Part shown: positions 1-7,974 of the stretch, piece by piece
Position numbering within the stretch: the stretch's first letter is position 1
How the letters are laid out: every line of letters starts with the position of its first letter
Origin: Planctomycetota bacterium
GTDB lineage: Bacteria; Planctomycetota; UBA1135; UBA2386
Length of the DNA: 64,000 nt
Assembly: GCA_016713175.1 (NCBI GenBank)
Contig: JADJPQ010000013.1
Location: 124,001 to 188,000, forward strand
Reading direction: 5' to 3'
Made by a program: the position numbers and the translations under genes
The notes under the pieces: generated by a model
The model's database searches: none
Told to the model about the DNA's origin: nothing
What the model saw: the letters and a program-made list of their open reading frames with translations, nothing else

Positions 1-623
1 ACGCCGACCCGGTTGTCCTTGAAATCGCATTCGTAGAACCCGCATGCCAGGGTGCCGCTGAGGAACAGCCCATCACTGCAGTTCTCGACGTAGACGTCGC
101 GGAAGACCGAGTTGGCAACATGGTTCAGATGGATTCCGACGGCAGTCTGGGTCACACCGTTGAACCGCAGACCACTGATTCCGATGTAATTGACGAGCCT
201 CGTCCCGTCGCCGATGGTCAGCAACGGCGCACTGCCCGACATTGCCCGTAGTTCGGTCGTGCGCCGGCCGTCGCCGACGATCGTGAAGTTCTTTTCGGTG
301 TGTGCGGTGACGATGGTGAGGGGACGCGTCAGGTACACGCCAGTGGGAAGATACAGCTTCCCTTCGTTGGCCGCGATGAAGGAAAATGCGGCCTGCAAGG
401 CAACCGTATCGTCTGAGACGCCGTCGCCACGAGCACCGAAACATCGCACATTGATCAACCCGGCGTCGGAGCACTCCGCGACGGGGAGTGGCTGGATCTG
501 CGCGCTCAAACTGGTCACCCCGAAGAGCGTCGCCAAGATACCGACGGCGGTGATTCGGCGCCTTTGTGCGTCACGGCCAGGTGCCTCTGGGAGGGATGGG
601 GAAGACAAAGGACGACTGTTCAC
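1..623 (-). CDS. Secreted pectate-lyase-fold (right-handed beta-helix) protein, C-terminus cut by window edge
   Basis: The reading frame is open to the left edge, so only the N-terminal 207 residues are present. From the proposed GTG start at 623, a basic stretch and hydrophobic segment (about residues 20-42, ending SLSAQ) looks like a signal peptide. It is followed by NVRCFGARGDGVSDDT (about 58-73) and KLYLPTGVYL. This is the hallmark of the Pectate_lyase_3 family, which forms a right-handed beta-helix. The next 100 residues read like beta-helix rungs (GISGLRF, HLNHVANSVFRDVYVENC). A weak GAGAG sits just upstream of the GTG, and no in-frame ATG lies nearer than the GTG that would keep the signal peptide. 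The family covers polysaccharide lyases, hydrolases and phage tail-spike-like folds, so the substrate is unknown. The domain call is firm; the start codon is tentative. Confidence 0.8.
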   Translation of the reverse strand, partial: MNSRPLSSPSLPEAPGRDAQRRRITAVGILATLFGVTSLSAQIQPLPVAECSDAGLINVRCFGARGDGVSDDTVALQAAFSFIAANEGKLYLPTGVYLTRPLTIVTAHTEKNFTIVGDGRRTTELRAMSGSAPLLTIGDGTRLVNYIGISGLRFNGVTQTAVGIHLNHVANSVFRDVYVENCSDGLFLSGTLACGFYECDFKDNRVG

Positions 624-695
624 GGTTCTCTCGCGTCTGGTTGGGGAGACATCCCGGCGGCGGGCATCGCGGTAGTGCGAGACGGAGCCCGGGTG

Positions 696-715
696 TCGTG
701 CGCGATCACGCACGA
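696..715. repeat. Inverted repeat in the gap between the beta-helix gene and the first sigma factor
   Basis: TCGTGCG (696-702) and CGCACGA (709-715) are perfect complements around a 6-base loop. The repeat lies about 160 bases after the stop of the minus-strand sigma factor and about 75 bases before the start of the beta-helix gene. It could be an operator or a weak terminator. It has no T-tract. The rest of the 249-base gap shows nothing recognisable. Confidence 0.3.
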
Positions 716-872
716 ACAACTCATGGTCGACCGCCCCGCCGAGCGAACGAGAATCCGTCAAGTCGACGCAATAGCCTGGCGAGGAGGTGCGCGGCGCGTC
801 CCGCTCTTCCACCACGACTCCGGTCATGCCGCGCGGGCGCAACGTATCCACCCACTCGAAGTCGCGGTCAGA

Positions 873-1487
873 TCAAGCGGAGTCCGCCTGTCCTCGTCGC
901 GCCGCGGGACGCTGAGTCGGCTCGGTGTTCGTTCCCACCACCGGCAGCAACAACGGCCTCAGCCGGTTCACTGCCCGTGCGTGCCGCATGCGCACCGCGT
1001 CAGCCGACAGACCCAGTTGCTGGCCAATGCTCGCAAACGTGGCCTCGGTCGACAGGCGCAGACGCACTATGTCCTGATCGATCGGGTCCAGCGTCGCGAT
1101 TGCTGCGGCGAGCGCTGCCGCGCGTGCCGCTGCGTCCGCGGCGATCATGAACTCCGTGCGAGGTCCCGGTCCCGCACCCGGGATCTCGATCTCGGTCGGC
1201 ACCGGCTGGTCGATCCCACCGGCCCGCCGACGCAACGCCCGGAACGCCGATTCGATGAACAATCGCGCCAACGTCGCCAGCCGCTCACCCAGTTCGGGCG
1301 TCGGGCACCGGTGCAGATAGGCGCAGAAGTCGCGCGTCCCGTTCTGCACGACGTCGTCGGCGTCGAACGGCCACCGCCGCCCACGCATCAGGCTGGCTGC
1401 GTGCCGGAGCAGTTCCGGTCGCTGGCGGGCGAGGAAGTCGTCCAGAAACACCTTCAGGTGGGAATCTTGGGCTGGTTGCGTGTTCAT
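873..1487 (-). CDS. ECF-type RNA polymerase sigma factor (planctomycete type)
   Basis: This 204-residue protein has the two-domain ECF sigma layout. A region-2-like part (DADDVVQNGTRDFCAYL, about residues 42-58) would bind core polymerase and the -10 element. A C-terminal region-4 helix-turn-helix (FASIGQQLGLSADAVRMRHARAVNRL, about 150-176) would bind the -35 element. The ATG at 1487 is preferred over a GTG three codons upstream because it lines up with the start of the neighbouring paralogue. The two sigma genes are 66 bases apart on the same strand and share the opening pattern FLD-D/E-FLAR. In planctomycetes such factors usually lie next to Ser/Thr kinases that control them, as here. The target regulon is not visible. 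Confidence 0.85.
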   Translation of the reverse strand: MNTQPAQDSHLKVFLDDFLARQRPELLRHAASLMRGRRWPFDADDVVQNGTRDFCAYLHRCPTPELGERLATLARLFIESAFRALRRRAGGIDQPVPTEIEIPGAGPGPRTEFMIAADAAARAAALAAAIATLDPIDQDIVRLRLSTEATFASIGQQLGLSADAVRMRHARAVNRLRPLLLPVVGTNTEPTQRPAARRGQADSA

Positions 1488-1553
1488 CGGTTCCACACAC
1501 CCAATGGCGATTCCCTGCTGCCGCCGAACAGGATTCGCCCACCGGCCGCAGCG

Positions 1554-2186
1554 TCAGTCGTCGGCGCCGGCCAGAGGGCCGAACTCGCTGTCCCCGGGCA
1601 GCAGTTCCGGCAACCGCGCCTTCATCCACTGGATCGCGCGCCGATAGCGCATCCGCACGGCGTCTTCCTTCATCTGCACCAGCTCGCCGATGCGCTTGAA
1701 CGTGAACAGCTCCTCATCCTCCAACCGGAGTTCCATGATCCGGCGATCGAGCGGTTCCATTGCCGCAATCACCTGGTGGACAGCCTGCTGCCGCCGCAGC
1801 TGCCGTTCGTGCTGGGCTGCCGAAGTCGCCGGCCCGGTCTGCTCTTGCGCCGGCGCGATGCTGCTCGATGGCAACGGCGCGGCGGCGATCTCGCCCTGAC
1901 GCTTCTGCGCCCGCCACCACTTGAGCAGGTCCCCATTCGCCCGCTCGACACACTGCCGGGCCAGTGTCAACAGGCCATGCTCGACCATCGCCTCCTGCTG
2001 CTTGCGCAGGTACAGGCAGAAACTCAGCGTTCCCGCCTGCACCACGTCCTCGGGTTCGACGAAGCGCGGCACACCGCGCATCACCCAGCGAGCGTGTTCC
2101 AACAACTGCCCGCGGTGGCGGGCCAGAAACTCATCCAGGAACGCATCCAGCGGCGATCCCGCAGCTGGTTCGTGGGACTCGTGCAT
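1554..2186 (-). CDS. ECF-type RNA polymerase sigma factor, paralogue of the adjacent one
   Basis: This 210-residue protein has region 2 at about residues 33-60 (PEDVVQAGTLSFCLYLRK) and a C-terminal helix-turn-helix (FKRIGELVQMKEDAVRMRYRRAIQWMKARL). A charged, Gln-rich linker joins them. It is clearly related to the downstream sigma factor (shared FLDEFLARHRGQLLEHA versus FLDDFLARQRPELLRHA). The ATG at 2186 is chosen because it matches the length of the paralogue's N-terminus; an in-frame ATG at 2213 is also possible. The gene is divergent from the kinase-FGE gene, with about 100 bases between starts that must hold both promoters. No Shine-Dalgarno sequence is evident. It probably transmits the kinase signal to transcription, by analogy with planctomycete ECF/kinase pairs. 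Confidence 0.85.
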   Translation of the reverse strand: MHESHEPAAGSPLDAFLDEFLARHRGQLLEHARWVMRGVPRFVEPEDVVQAGTLSFCLYLRKQQEAMVEHGLLTLARQCVERANGDLLKWWRAQKRQGEIAAAPLPSSSIAPAQEQTGPATSAAQHERQLRRQQAVHQVIAAMEPLDRRIMELRLEDEELFTFKRIGELVQMKEDAVRMRYRRAIQWMKARLPELLPGDSEFGPLAGADD

Positions 2187-2287
2187 TTGCGGGTAGCCAG
2201 GACCATGGAACATCGTTGCACCACTGATGGCAAGGTGGGTGGCCAACCGAACACCGGCGCGCGACAATCTCACAGTCGCAAGCCACC

Positions 2288-4783
2288 ATGGAACAGCCGG
2301 AACCCAGCCCCGATCCAGGTCCCGACACCCGCCGTGCCGAAAGCCTGTTGCGCGACCTGCTGCGAACGGCCGCACCCCCGGGGACTACGATCGGCCCGTA
2401 TCGGGTGATCGACGAGATCGAACGCGGCGGCATGGGTGTCGTCTATCGCGCCGAAACCGCCGGGTCGCCGCCGATCCGCGTCGCGTTGAAGGTCATGCGC
2501 CCTGGCCTGCTCGACGACCACGCGCAACAGCGGTTCGAGTTCGAAGCCATGGCGCTGGCGGCGATGGACCACGAAGCCATCGCCAAGGTGCACGGCGCCG
2601 GACGTTCCGCGGCCGGCGATCCCTACCTGGCGATGGAACTGGTCCATGGCGTCCCGCTGACCCAGTTCTGTGACGCCCACGAACTGCCGATCGCCGGGCG
2701 CCTGCAGTTGTTCCAGCGCATCTGCGCCGGCGTCGAACATGCCCATCGCCGCGGCGTCATCCACCGCGATCTGAAACCCGGCAACGTGCTGGTCGCCGAT
2801 CGCGACGGCGCGCCCATACCGAAGATCATCGACTTCGGCATTGCTCGGGCCATCGACCGCGCGCCGTCGCCGGGCGCGGCCGTCACCGAGCCAGGCGTCG
2901 TGCAGGGCACGCGCGAGTACATGTCGCCCGAGCAGGCGGCCGGCCGGACCGCCGCGATCGACACGCGTACCGACGTCTACGCGCTCGGTGTGATGCTGCA
3001 TGAGTTGCTGACCGGAGAACTGCCGTTCCCATCGGAGCGACTTCGGCACCTTGGCTGGGCCGAGTTCGAGCGCGTGCTGCACGAGGAGCCGCCGCCGCGA
3101 CCGAGCGCCACGCTGCTTCGGCGGCAGGCCGGGGAACGCGCGGCGGCGCGCGGCATGTCGGTGGCCGCCCTGACCGGCGAACTGCGGCGCGACCTCGATT
3201 GGGTCGTGTTGAAGGCGACCGCGAAGGAACCCGAACTGCGGTATCCGTCGCCCACCGCGCTGGCCGACGACATCGCGCGCTACCTCGATGGCCGTCCGGT
3301 GCTGGCGGGGCCGCCGAGCGTGGGCTACCGGATCCGCAAGTTCGTCCGGCGACACCGGTGGGCAACGATCGCGGTCGGTGCTCTGGGGGCAAGCCTGCTG
3401 GCAACGGTGTCGGCCACGGTTGAGGCAGCCGCTGCGGAACGGACCAGCACGGCGATCCGCGAACAACTCACGACGATCGAGTCCGCGCTCGGCGTCGACG
3501 AAATGCTGCGGGCAGTGACTGTCGAGGCCATCCCGGAAACTCCGGCACAAGGCGCGATGTTGCGCCGCTGGCTGGAGGCCGCGCAGGTCGCGAAGGAACG
3601 CCTGCCGGTGTTGTTGCGGGATCTGCGTTCCCGCGGACGCTTCGCCGACTCGCTACCAAACACCTGGGTGAGCCTGGCGTCCGACCGCTTGGAGTCGGCC
3701 CTGGATGGACCGCTTGGCGAGGGCAGCGGCAGCCAGATGGCACGCGTACGCCGCGGTCTCGAGTGGGCCGAAACCGTCACCGCACGGACCTGCGTCGCGT
3801 ACGCCGACGCATGGCACGAGTGCACCACGCGGGTCGCCGCCGATCCGCGCTTTGGTGGTCTGCAACTTGCACCACAACCAGGACTGGTGCCGCTTGGTCG
3901 CGATCCCGCCAGTGGTCTCGAGGAATTCGCGTTCCTGCGGTCGGGTACCGTACCGACGCGGGAAGCCGCCACCCACCAACTGGCTCTGGACGCCAGCAGC
4001 GCCATCGTTCTGGTACTGCTGCCCGGTGCCGAGTTCACCCTGGGCGCGCGAAGCTCGGATGCCGGAGCCCGTGCCAACGAACTACCGCTGACCGCGGTCC
4101 GGCTCGACCCGTTCTTCATCGGCAAACACGAAGTCAGCCAAGGGCAATGGCAGCGGCTCGACGACGGCCGCAACCCGGCCGCCAATCCGCCGAACCTGTC
4201 ACCGAACGCACCAGCCGAACTACGGATCGTCACGCTGCAGCACCCGATCGAATCCGTCACCTGGTTCGAGGCCTGGCACCTGATGAAGCGGATGGGCCTG
4301 GGCCTGCCCACCGAAGCGCAATGGGAGTACGCGGCCCGCGGCGGCACCGAGACTGCCTGGTGGACAGGCGAGGACTTCGCGTCGGTGCACGGCGGCGCCG
4401 GGAGACTGCCGGCGGGCAACATCGCCGACCAGCGGCTGTGGGAGTTCCCGCCGTCCAACAAGGACACACCCTTTGCCAAGGACTTCGACGACGGCTTCGT
4501 GCCCCACGCGCCGATCGGGTCCTTCCGGCCGAATCCGTTCGGCCTGCACGATGTGATCGGCAACGTCCGCGAGTGGGTGCTGGACGAGCCGGCGCCGTAC
4601 GGCGACGGCATCGAGTCGGGCACTGGCCAATTGCGCGGGCGGCGGCCGGACCTCCGCGGTTCACGCGGCGGTGCCTGGACTCAGGGCCCCGCGTTCAGTC
4701 GGGTGGCGCATCGTGAGACCGTGGTCGCGACCTTCAAGCTGGGCTCTACGGGCGTGCGGGCGACCAGAGCGATCGATCGATGA
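2288..4783 (+). CDS. Membrane Ser/Thr protein kinase fused to an FGE/sulfatase-modifying-factor domain
   Basis: 831 residues. The kinase domain spans about 36-330 and is catalytically complete: glycine loop ERGGMGVVYRA (45-55), Lys68 in VALKVM, HRDLKPGN (159-166), DFG (182-184) and the activation segment GTREYMSPEQ. A single hydrophobic segment at about 357-378 puts the C-terminal half outside the cytoplasm. From about 573 an FGE-sulfatase domain starts (LVLLPGAEFTLGA, FFIGKHEVSQGQW, LPTEAQWEYAARGG, GLHDVIGNVREW). It lacks the Cys pair used by true formylglycine-generating enzymes, so it is more likely a ligand-binding sensor. The gene is divergent from two ECF sigma genes, which are its probable signalling partners. 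The kinase assignment is very secure; the sensing role is inferred. Confidence 0.92.
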   Translation: MEQPEPSPDPGPDTRRAESLLRDLLRTAAPPGTTIGPYRVIDEIERGGMGVVYRAETAGSPPIRVALKVMRPGLLDDHAQQRFEFEAMALAAMDHEAIAKVHGAGRSAAGDPYLAMELVHGVPLTQFCDAHELPIAGRLQLFQRICAGVEHAHRRGVIHRDLKPGNVLVADRDGAPIPKIIDFGIARAIDRAPSPGAAVTEPGVVQGTREYMSPEQAAGRTAAIDTRTDVYALGVMLHELLTGELPFPSERLRHLGWAEFERVLHEEPPPRPSATLLRRQAGERAAARGMSVAALTGELRRDLDWVVLKATAKEPELRYPSPTALADDIARYLDGRPVLAGPPSVGYRIRKFVRRHRWATIAVGALGASLLATVSATVEAAAAERTSTAIREQLTTIESALGVDEMLRAVTVEAIPETPAQGAMLRRWLEAAQVAKERLPVLLRDLRSRGRFADSLPNTWVSLASDRLESALDGPLGEGSGSQMARVRRGLEWAETVTARTCVAYADAWHECTTRVAADPRFGGLQLAPQPGLVPLGRDPASGLEEFAFLRSGTVPTREAATHQLALDASSAIVLVLLPGAEFTLGARSSDAGARANELPLTAVRLDPFFIGKHEVSQGQWQRLDDGRNPAANPPNLSPNAPAELRIVTLQHPIESVTWFEAWHLMKRMGLGLPTEAQWEYAARGGTETAWWTGEDFASVHGGAGRLPAGNIADQRLWEFPPSNKDTPFAKDFDDGFVPHAPIGSFRPNPFGLHDVIGNVREWVLDEPAPYGDGIESGTGQLRGRRPDLRGSRGGAWTQGPAFSRVAHRETVVATFKLGSTGVRATRAIDR

Positions 4784-4846
4784 TGGTGAACGGCTGAAGC
4801 GCCGCGAATCCGTTCGCCCGGCAGGTTGGCTGGCCATGAACAGGCC

Positions 4847-5866
4847 ATGAGCCAACGGACAACCGCAACGACTCCTCCTGCCATGCGTTCTTTCGCGGCG
4901 TGCTGGCTGCCGGCACTTGCCTGCCTCTTGGGCTCCTGTTCCGGCCATGGCGGCGATGACGGCGGGGACCCCAACCCGGACCCCAACCCACCTTCCGTAC
5001 GACCGACCACGTCCTACCTGAACGAGGCTGTCGACCCGACGGAGGTGTTCCGTTGGACACCGCGCTTCGACGCCACCGAGATCGTCGTGCCGATCGAGAT
5101 CGACATGACGACCTTGCCCGGGGCGATGGACGCCGCCAACGTCCGCGGCGCAGTCGAACGAGCGCGCGACGCCTGGCTGCCATCGATCCGCACGGTGCGG
5201 CCGATCGCCACCAGCACCCGGTGGCTGGACAGCGACTCGCCGTTTGGAACCGACACGGCGAAACTGCACATCCGTTTCGTCCAGGACGCCGGCAATGGCC
5301 GCGCCGGATACGTCGGCATCCAGCGCGATGTCCCCGGTGTCGTACGCATCGTCGAAATGACGCTTGGGACCTGGTCTTCGGTGAACAACCGGTGGTTCAC
5401 GATCGACGAACTCTCTGCCATCGCACTGCATGAGTTCGGCCATGCCTACGGCCTGTACCGATTCGGCAGCGAGCAAGGGCACACGACGACTCCCGGCAAC
5501 GTCATGACTCCGAGTTCGTCGTGGACCACACTGTCGCCCGCCGATGAGGCCACGATGGCAGGCCTGTATGGACTGACTCCGACCGAACTCCGATTCGACA
5601 CCAGCGCGCCACGACCATCGTTCCAGATCACGATCAGCTACGGCTCCAGTTACCCGTACGGCATCAGTGTGCGCCTGGGCACCGTCACGCACTCCTTCCA
5701 TCCCGGCGGCATCCTGCGGCTGCAGCTGGCCAGCTCTCACGACACGGTGGCGCTCTGGGAATGCCCGAACTCGAGCTGCCGCTGGACCGACTTCAACGTG
5801 ATTGCCGGCAGATCGTACCGCATCGTGGACCGCGGCAACGGCGGCCTGCGGCTCGTCACCGACTGA
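4847..5866 (+). CDS. Matrixin-like zinc metalloprotease lipoprotein (first of two paralogues)
   Basis: 339 residues from the first in-frame ATG; a second ATG at 4883 would give a cleaner lipoprotein signal. The hydrophobic leader ends in a lipobox LLGSC, followed by a Gly/Asp/Pro-rich linker, so the mature protein should be lipid-anchored. The catalytic region reads HEFGHAYGLYRFGSEQGH starting at residue 195. That gives HExxH and the Gly of metzincins, then a later His and a candidate Met-turn (NVMTP). In classical matrixins the third zinc His is at position 11 of the motif; here that position is Arg and the next His is at position 18. The C-terminal about 90 residues have no recognisable domain. 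A paralogue lies at 7205-7966 with the same linker, FRWTPR and catalytic pattern. The substrate is unknown. Confidence 0.75.
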   Translation: MSQRTTATTPPAMRSFAACWLPALACLLGSCSGHGGDDGGDPNPDPNPPSVRPTTSYLNEAVDPTEVFRWTPRFDATEIVVPIEIDMTTLPGAMDAANVRGAVERARDAWLPSIRTVRPIATSTRWLDSDSPFGTDTAKLHIRFVQDAGNGRAGYVGIQRDVPGVVRIVEMTLGTWSSVNNRWFTIDELSAIALHEFGHAYGLYRFGSEQGHTTTPGNVMTPSSSWTTLSPADEATMAGLYGLTPTELRFDTSAPRPSFQITISYGSSYPYGISVRLGTVTHSFHPGGILRLQLASSHDTVALWECPNSSCRWTDFNVIAGRSYRIVDRGNGGLRLVTD

Positions 5867-5995
5867 CCACGCCCCTGCCGGCACCGCGGCGATAGCATCT
5901 CGATCACTGGCCAACCGGCCCGCCTGTCCGACGTCGACGCGATGATCATGAACGGCCCCACTTGGAACCTTACCACGCATGAACGGCGGCAACGG

Positions 5996-7096
5996 ATGAA
6001 CCCGCGCTCCACGCCACCGGCAACCCGATTCGCCACGAGGAAGCGGACGCTGGCGGTCTTCTGGCTGGCTGCCGGCGCCGCCGCCCAGGCGCCGACGTTC
6101 ACGACCCCGGCGGGCACCGTCGTGTGGTCCGACAAAGTCGCCTTCCAAGGCTCGACTTGCGCGAACCAGGCAGTGGCCATCCCTCAGCGTGGTCTGATTC
6201 CGGGCGGCTCTGCCGCGAGTGTCATCGTCGGTCCGTTGACGTTCTCGATCGCAAGCCCCTCACTGGAGCTCTACCTCGGTGGCACCACCAACCCCACGCC
6301 GAGCTTTCCAGCCGACTGGAGCACACTGTTGCCCGGGCACGAGATCGTCATCAGCGGGATCGAGAACCTAAACGTCGACCTGGCGACACCGATGACCGAG
6401 CTCGGAGTTGATTTCCACGAGCCAAGCGCGTCCTGCCCCTGGGCAAATGCGTGTGGCTGCATCACTTGCACGAGCTCGACGTTCACCGTGACCCTGCGGC
6501 GCGCCGGCGTGGCGATCGACACCTTCCCATTCGACGCACCAGACGATGTGGCCGCCTTCGTGGGTTGGTCGTCGATGGCGGCGTTCGATCGCGTCGAGTT
6601 CCGCGAGGTCGTGGGCAACCCCAACCACGCCGATAATGAGTTCTTCGGCACGTTCTACGTCGCCGCGGCGAGCTGTTCGGCCTTCTATCAGCGTCTTGGA
6701 ACCGGCTGCAACGGGTCTGCAGGTAGTCCGAGACTTTGGTCCAGTGGCAATCTGAGGCCGTGGCTCGGCTCACCCTTCACGATCGAGCTGCAGTCGTTGC
6801 CGTCGTCGACCGCCGCATTCCTTGCGTTCGGATTCTCCGCTACGAACTGGGGCATGGTCACCCTGCCCACGGACCTGCAGAGCATCGGAATGCCTGGCTG
6901 CACGCTCTGGATGAGCCCCGACACGACCATCTTGCTGGGCGTCAACGGCGGTGTTGCGTCCTTCGTTCAGGTGATCCCGAGTTCCCCTGGCCTGCTTGGC
7001 GTGCAGTTCTACAACCAGGGTATGGTCCTGGACCCGGGCGTGAACTCCGCGGGAGCGACCGTGACCAACGCCGCGGCGGCCCGGATCGGGCAGTAG
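5996..7096 (+). CDS. Secreted protein with planctomycete-type Gly/Pro/Cys-rich C-terminal module
   Basis: 366 residues. The start at 5996 puts a basic n-region and a hydrophobic core (TLAVFWLAAGAAAQ) at the usual signal-peptide distance; an in-frame ATG at 5942 would add 18 residues. The middle contains a Cys-rich patch (CPWANACGCITCTSS) and beta-rich sequence of unknown function. The last about 130 residues follow the pattern GTGCNGSAGSP, LGSPFTIEL, LPTDL, GMPGCTLWMSPD and FYNQGMVLDPG. This module is shared in outline with the protein at 9465-10466 and the end of the Kelch-like protein at 40271-43399. It probably acts as a cell-surface or secretion-related domain. The gene sits between the two metalloprotease lipoproteins. 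No enzymatic motif was recognised. Confidence 0.75.
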   Translation: MNPRSTPPATRFATRKRTLAVFWLAAGAAAQAPTFTTPAGTVVWSDKVAFQGSTCANQAVAIPQRGLIPGGSAASVIVGPLTFSIASPSLELYLGGTTNPTPSFPADWSTLLPGHEIVISGIENLNVDLATPMTELGVDFHEPSASCPWANACGCITCTSSTFTVTLRRAGVAIDTFPFDAPDDVAAFVGWSSMAAFDRVEFREVVGNPNHADNEFFGTFYVAAASCSAFYQRLGTGCNGSAGSPRLWSSGNLRPWLGSPFTIELQSLPSSTAAFLAFGFSATNWGMVTLPTDLQSIGMPGCTLWMSPDTTILLGVNGGVASFVQVIPSSPGLLGVQFYNQGMVLDPGVNSAGATVTNAAAARIGQ

Positions 7097-7204
7097 CCTG
7101 ACACTCCGTCTGCGACCGTGCGGAGCCCGGGAACGCACCAACTCGATCTCCTTGGTGCAAGAACGGGTTGTTCGGTTCGCGGCCGTCGTGGCCATGAATC
7201 CGAC

Positions 7205-7966
7205 ATGAACACGATGCCCCCACCTGGCCGCAACACGTTCCTCTCGCTGTTGGTCCTGCTGACGGGTCTGCTGACTGCCTGTTGCAACAAGAAGAACGAC
7301 TCGCCACCGCCAGTCAGCCAGGACTACCTGAGCGAAGTCACCGTACCCAATGACCACTTTCGCTGGACACCGCGACGCGGTGCCACTTCGGTGGTCGTGC
7401 CGGTCGAGATCGACGACGTCAACGTCCCGCCCGAATGGAACAGTTCGATGCTCGCGCTGGTCGAACAGGCCCGCGACGCCTGGAAGCCTGCCATCCGCGA
7501 GGCCCGAGCCTTCGACACTTCGACCCGACGGCTCGGCAATCAGTCGCCGTTCGCTGCCGACTACACCAAGTTGTCGATCGTCTTCACCAGTCGACTCGGT
7601 GGCAGTCGTGTGGGACAGGTCGAGTACCGCCGCTCGGGCGCAACCTTCGTCACCGGCATGACGATGACGATCGCCATGCGTTCGCCGCTGGATGGTCGTC
7701 TGCTGACCAATGCGGAGCTGCTTGCGGTCCTGCTGCACGAGTTCGGGCACGCTTATGGGCTGTTCAACTTCGGCAGTGGCGACAGCCACTCGAGCAGTCC
7801 GGCCGATGTGATGTATCACGCGTCGACCGCGACGAACCTGTCGGCCCGCGACAATGCCACCATCCGCAAGCACTACGGCCTGACGCCAACGGCGGTGCGC
7901 GCCGACTCGCTGGCCGCCGCTGGTTCGCTGATGCTCGATACGCTGGCAGTCGCGGCCACCCACTGA
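7205..7966 (+). CDS. Matrixin-like zinc metalloprotease lipoprotein (second paralogue)
   Basis: 253 residues. The signal peptide ends in lipobox LLTAC. The domain repeats the plan of the upstream paralogue: FRWTPRRGATSVVVPVEID, then VEQARDAWKPAIREAR, then the zinc motif HEFGHAYGLFNFGSGDSH starting at residue 178, and a Met-turn candidate DVMYH. As in the paralogue, position 11 of the zinc motif is not His (Asn here) and the next His is at position 18. This protein lacks the extra C-terminal about 90 residues of the first copy. The ATG at 7205 is preferred because in-frame codons upstream of it do not form a signal peptide. The next gene starts 9 bases after the stop and its Shine-Dalgarno overlaps this stop codon, so the two are probably cotranscribed. 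Confidence 0.78.
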   Translation: MNTMPPPGRNTFLSLLVLLTGLLTACCNKKNDSPPPVSQDYLSEVTVPNDHFRWTPRRGATSVVVPVEIDDVNVPPEWNSSMLALVEQARDAWKPAIREARAFDTSTRRLGNQSPFAADYTKLSIVFTSRLGGSRVGQVEYRRSGATFVTGMTMTIAMRSPLDGRLLTNAELLAVLLHEFGHAYGLFNFGSGDSHSSSPADVMYHASTATNLSARDNATIRKHYGLTPTAVRADSLAAAGSLMLDTLAVAATH

Positions 7967-7974
7967 GGAACGCC

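Noticed and set aside
3868..4783. The FGE domain of the kinase as a true formylglycine-generating enzyme
   Set aside because: The conserved Cys pair needed for catalysis is absent. The fold is used for other roles in many bacteria.
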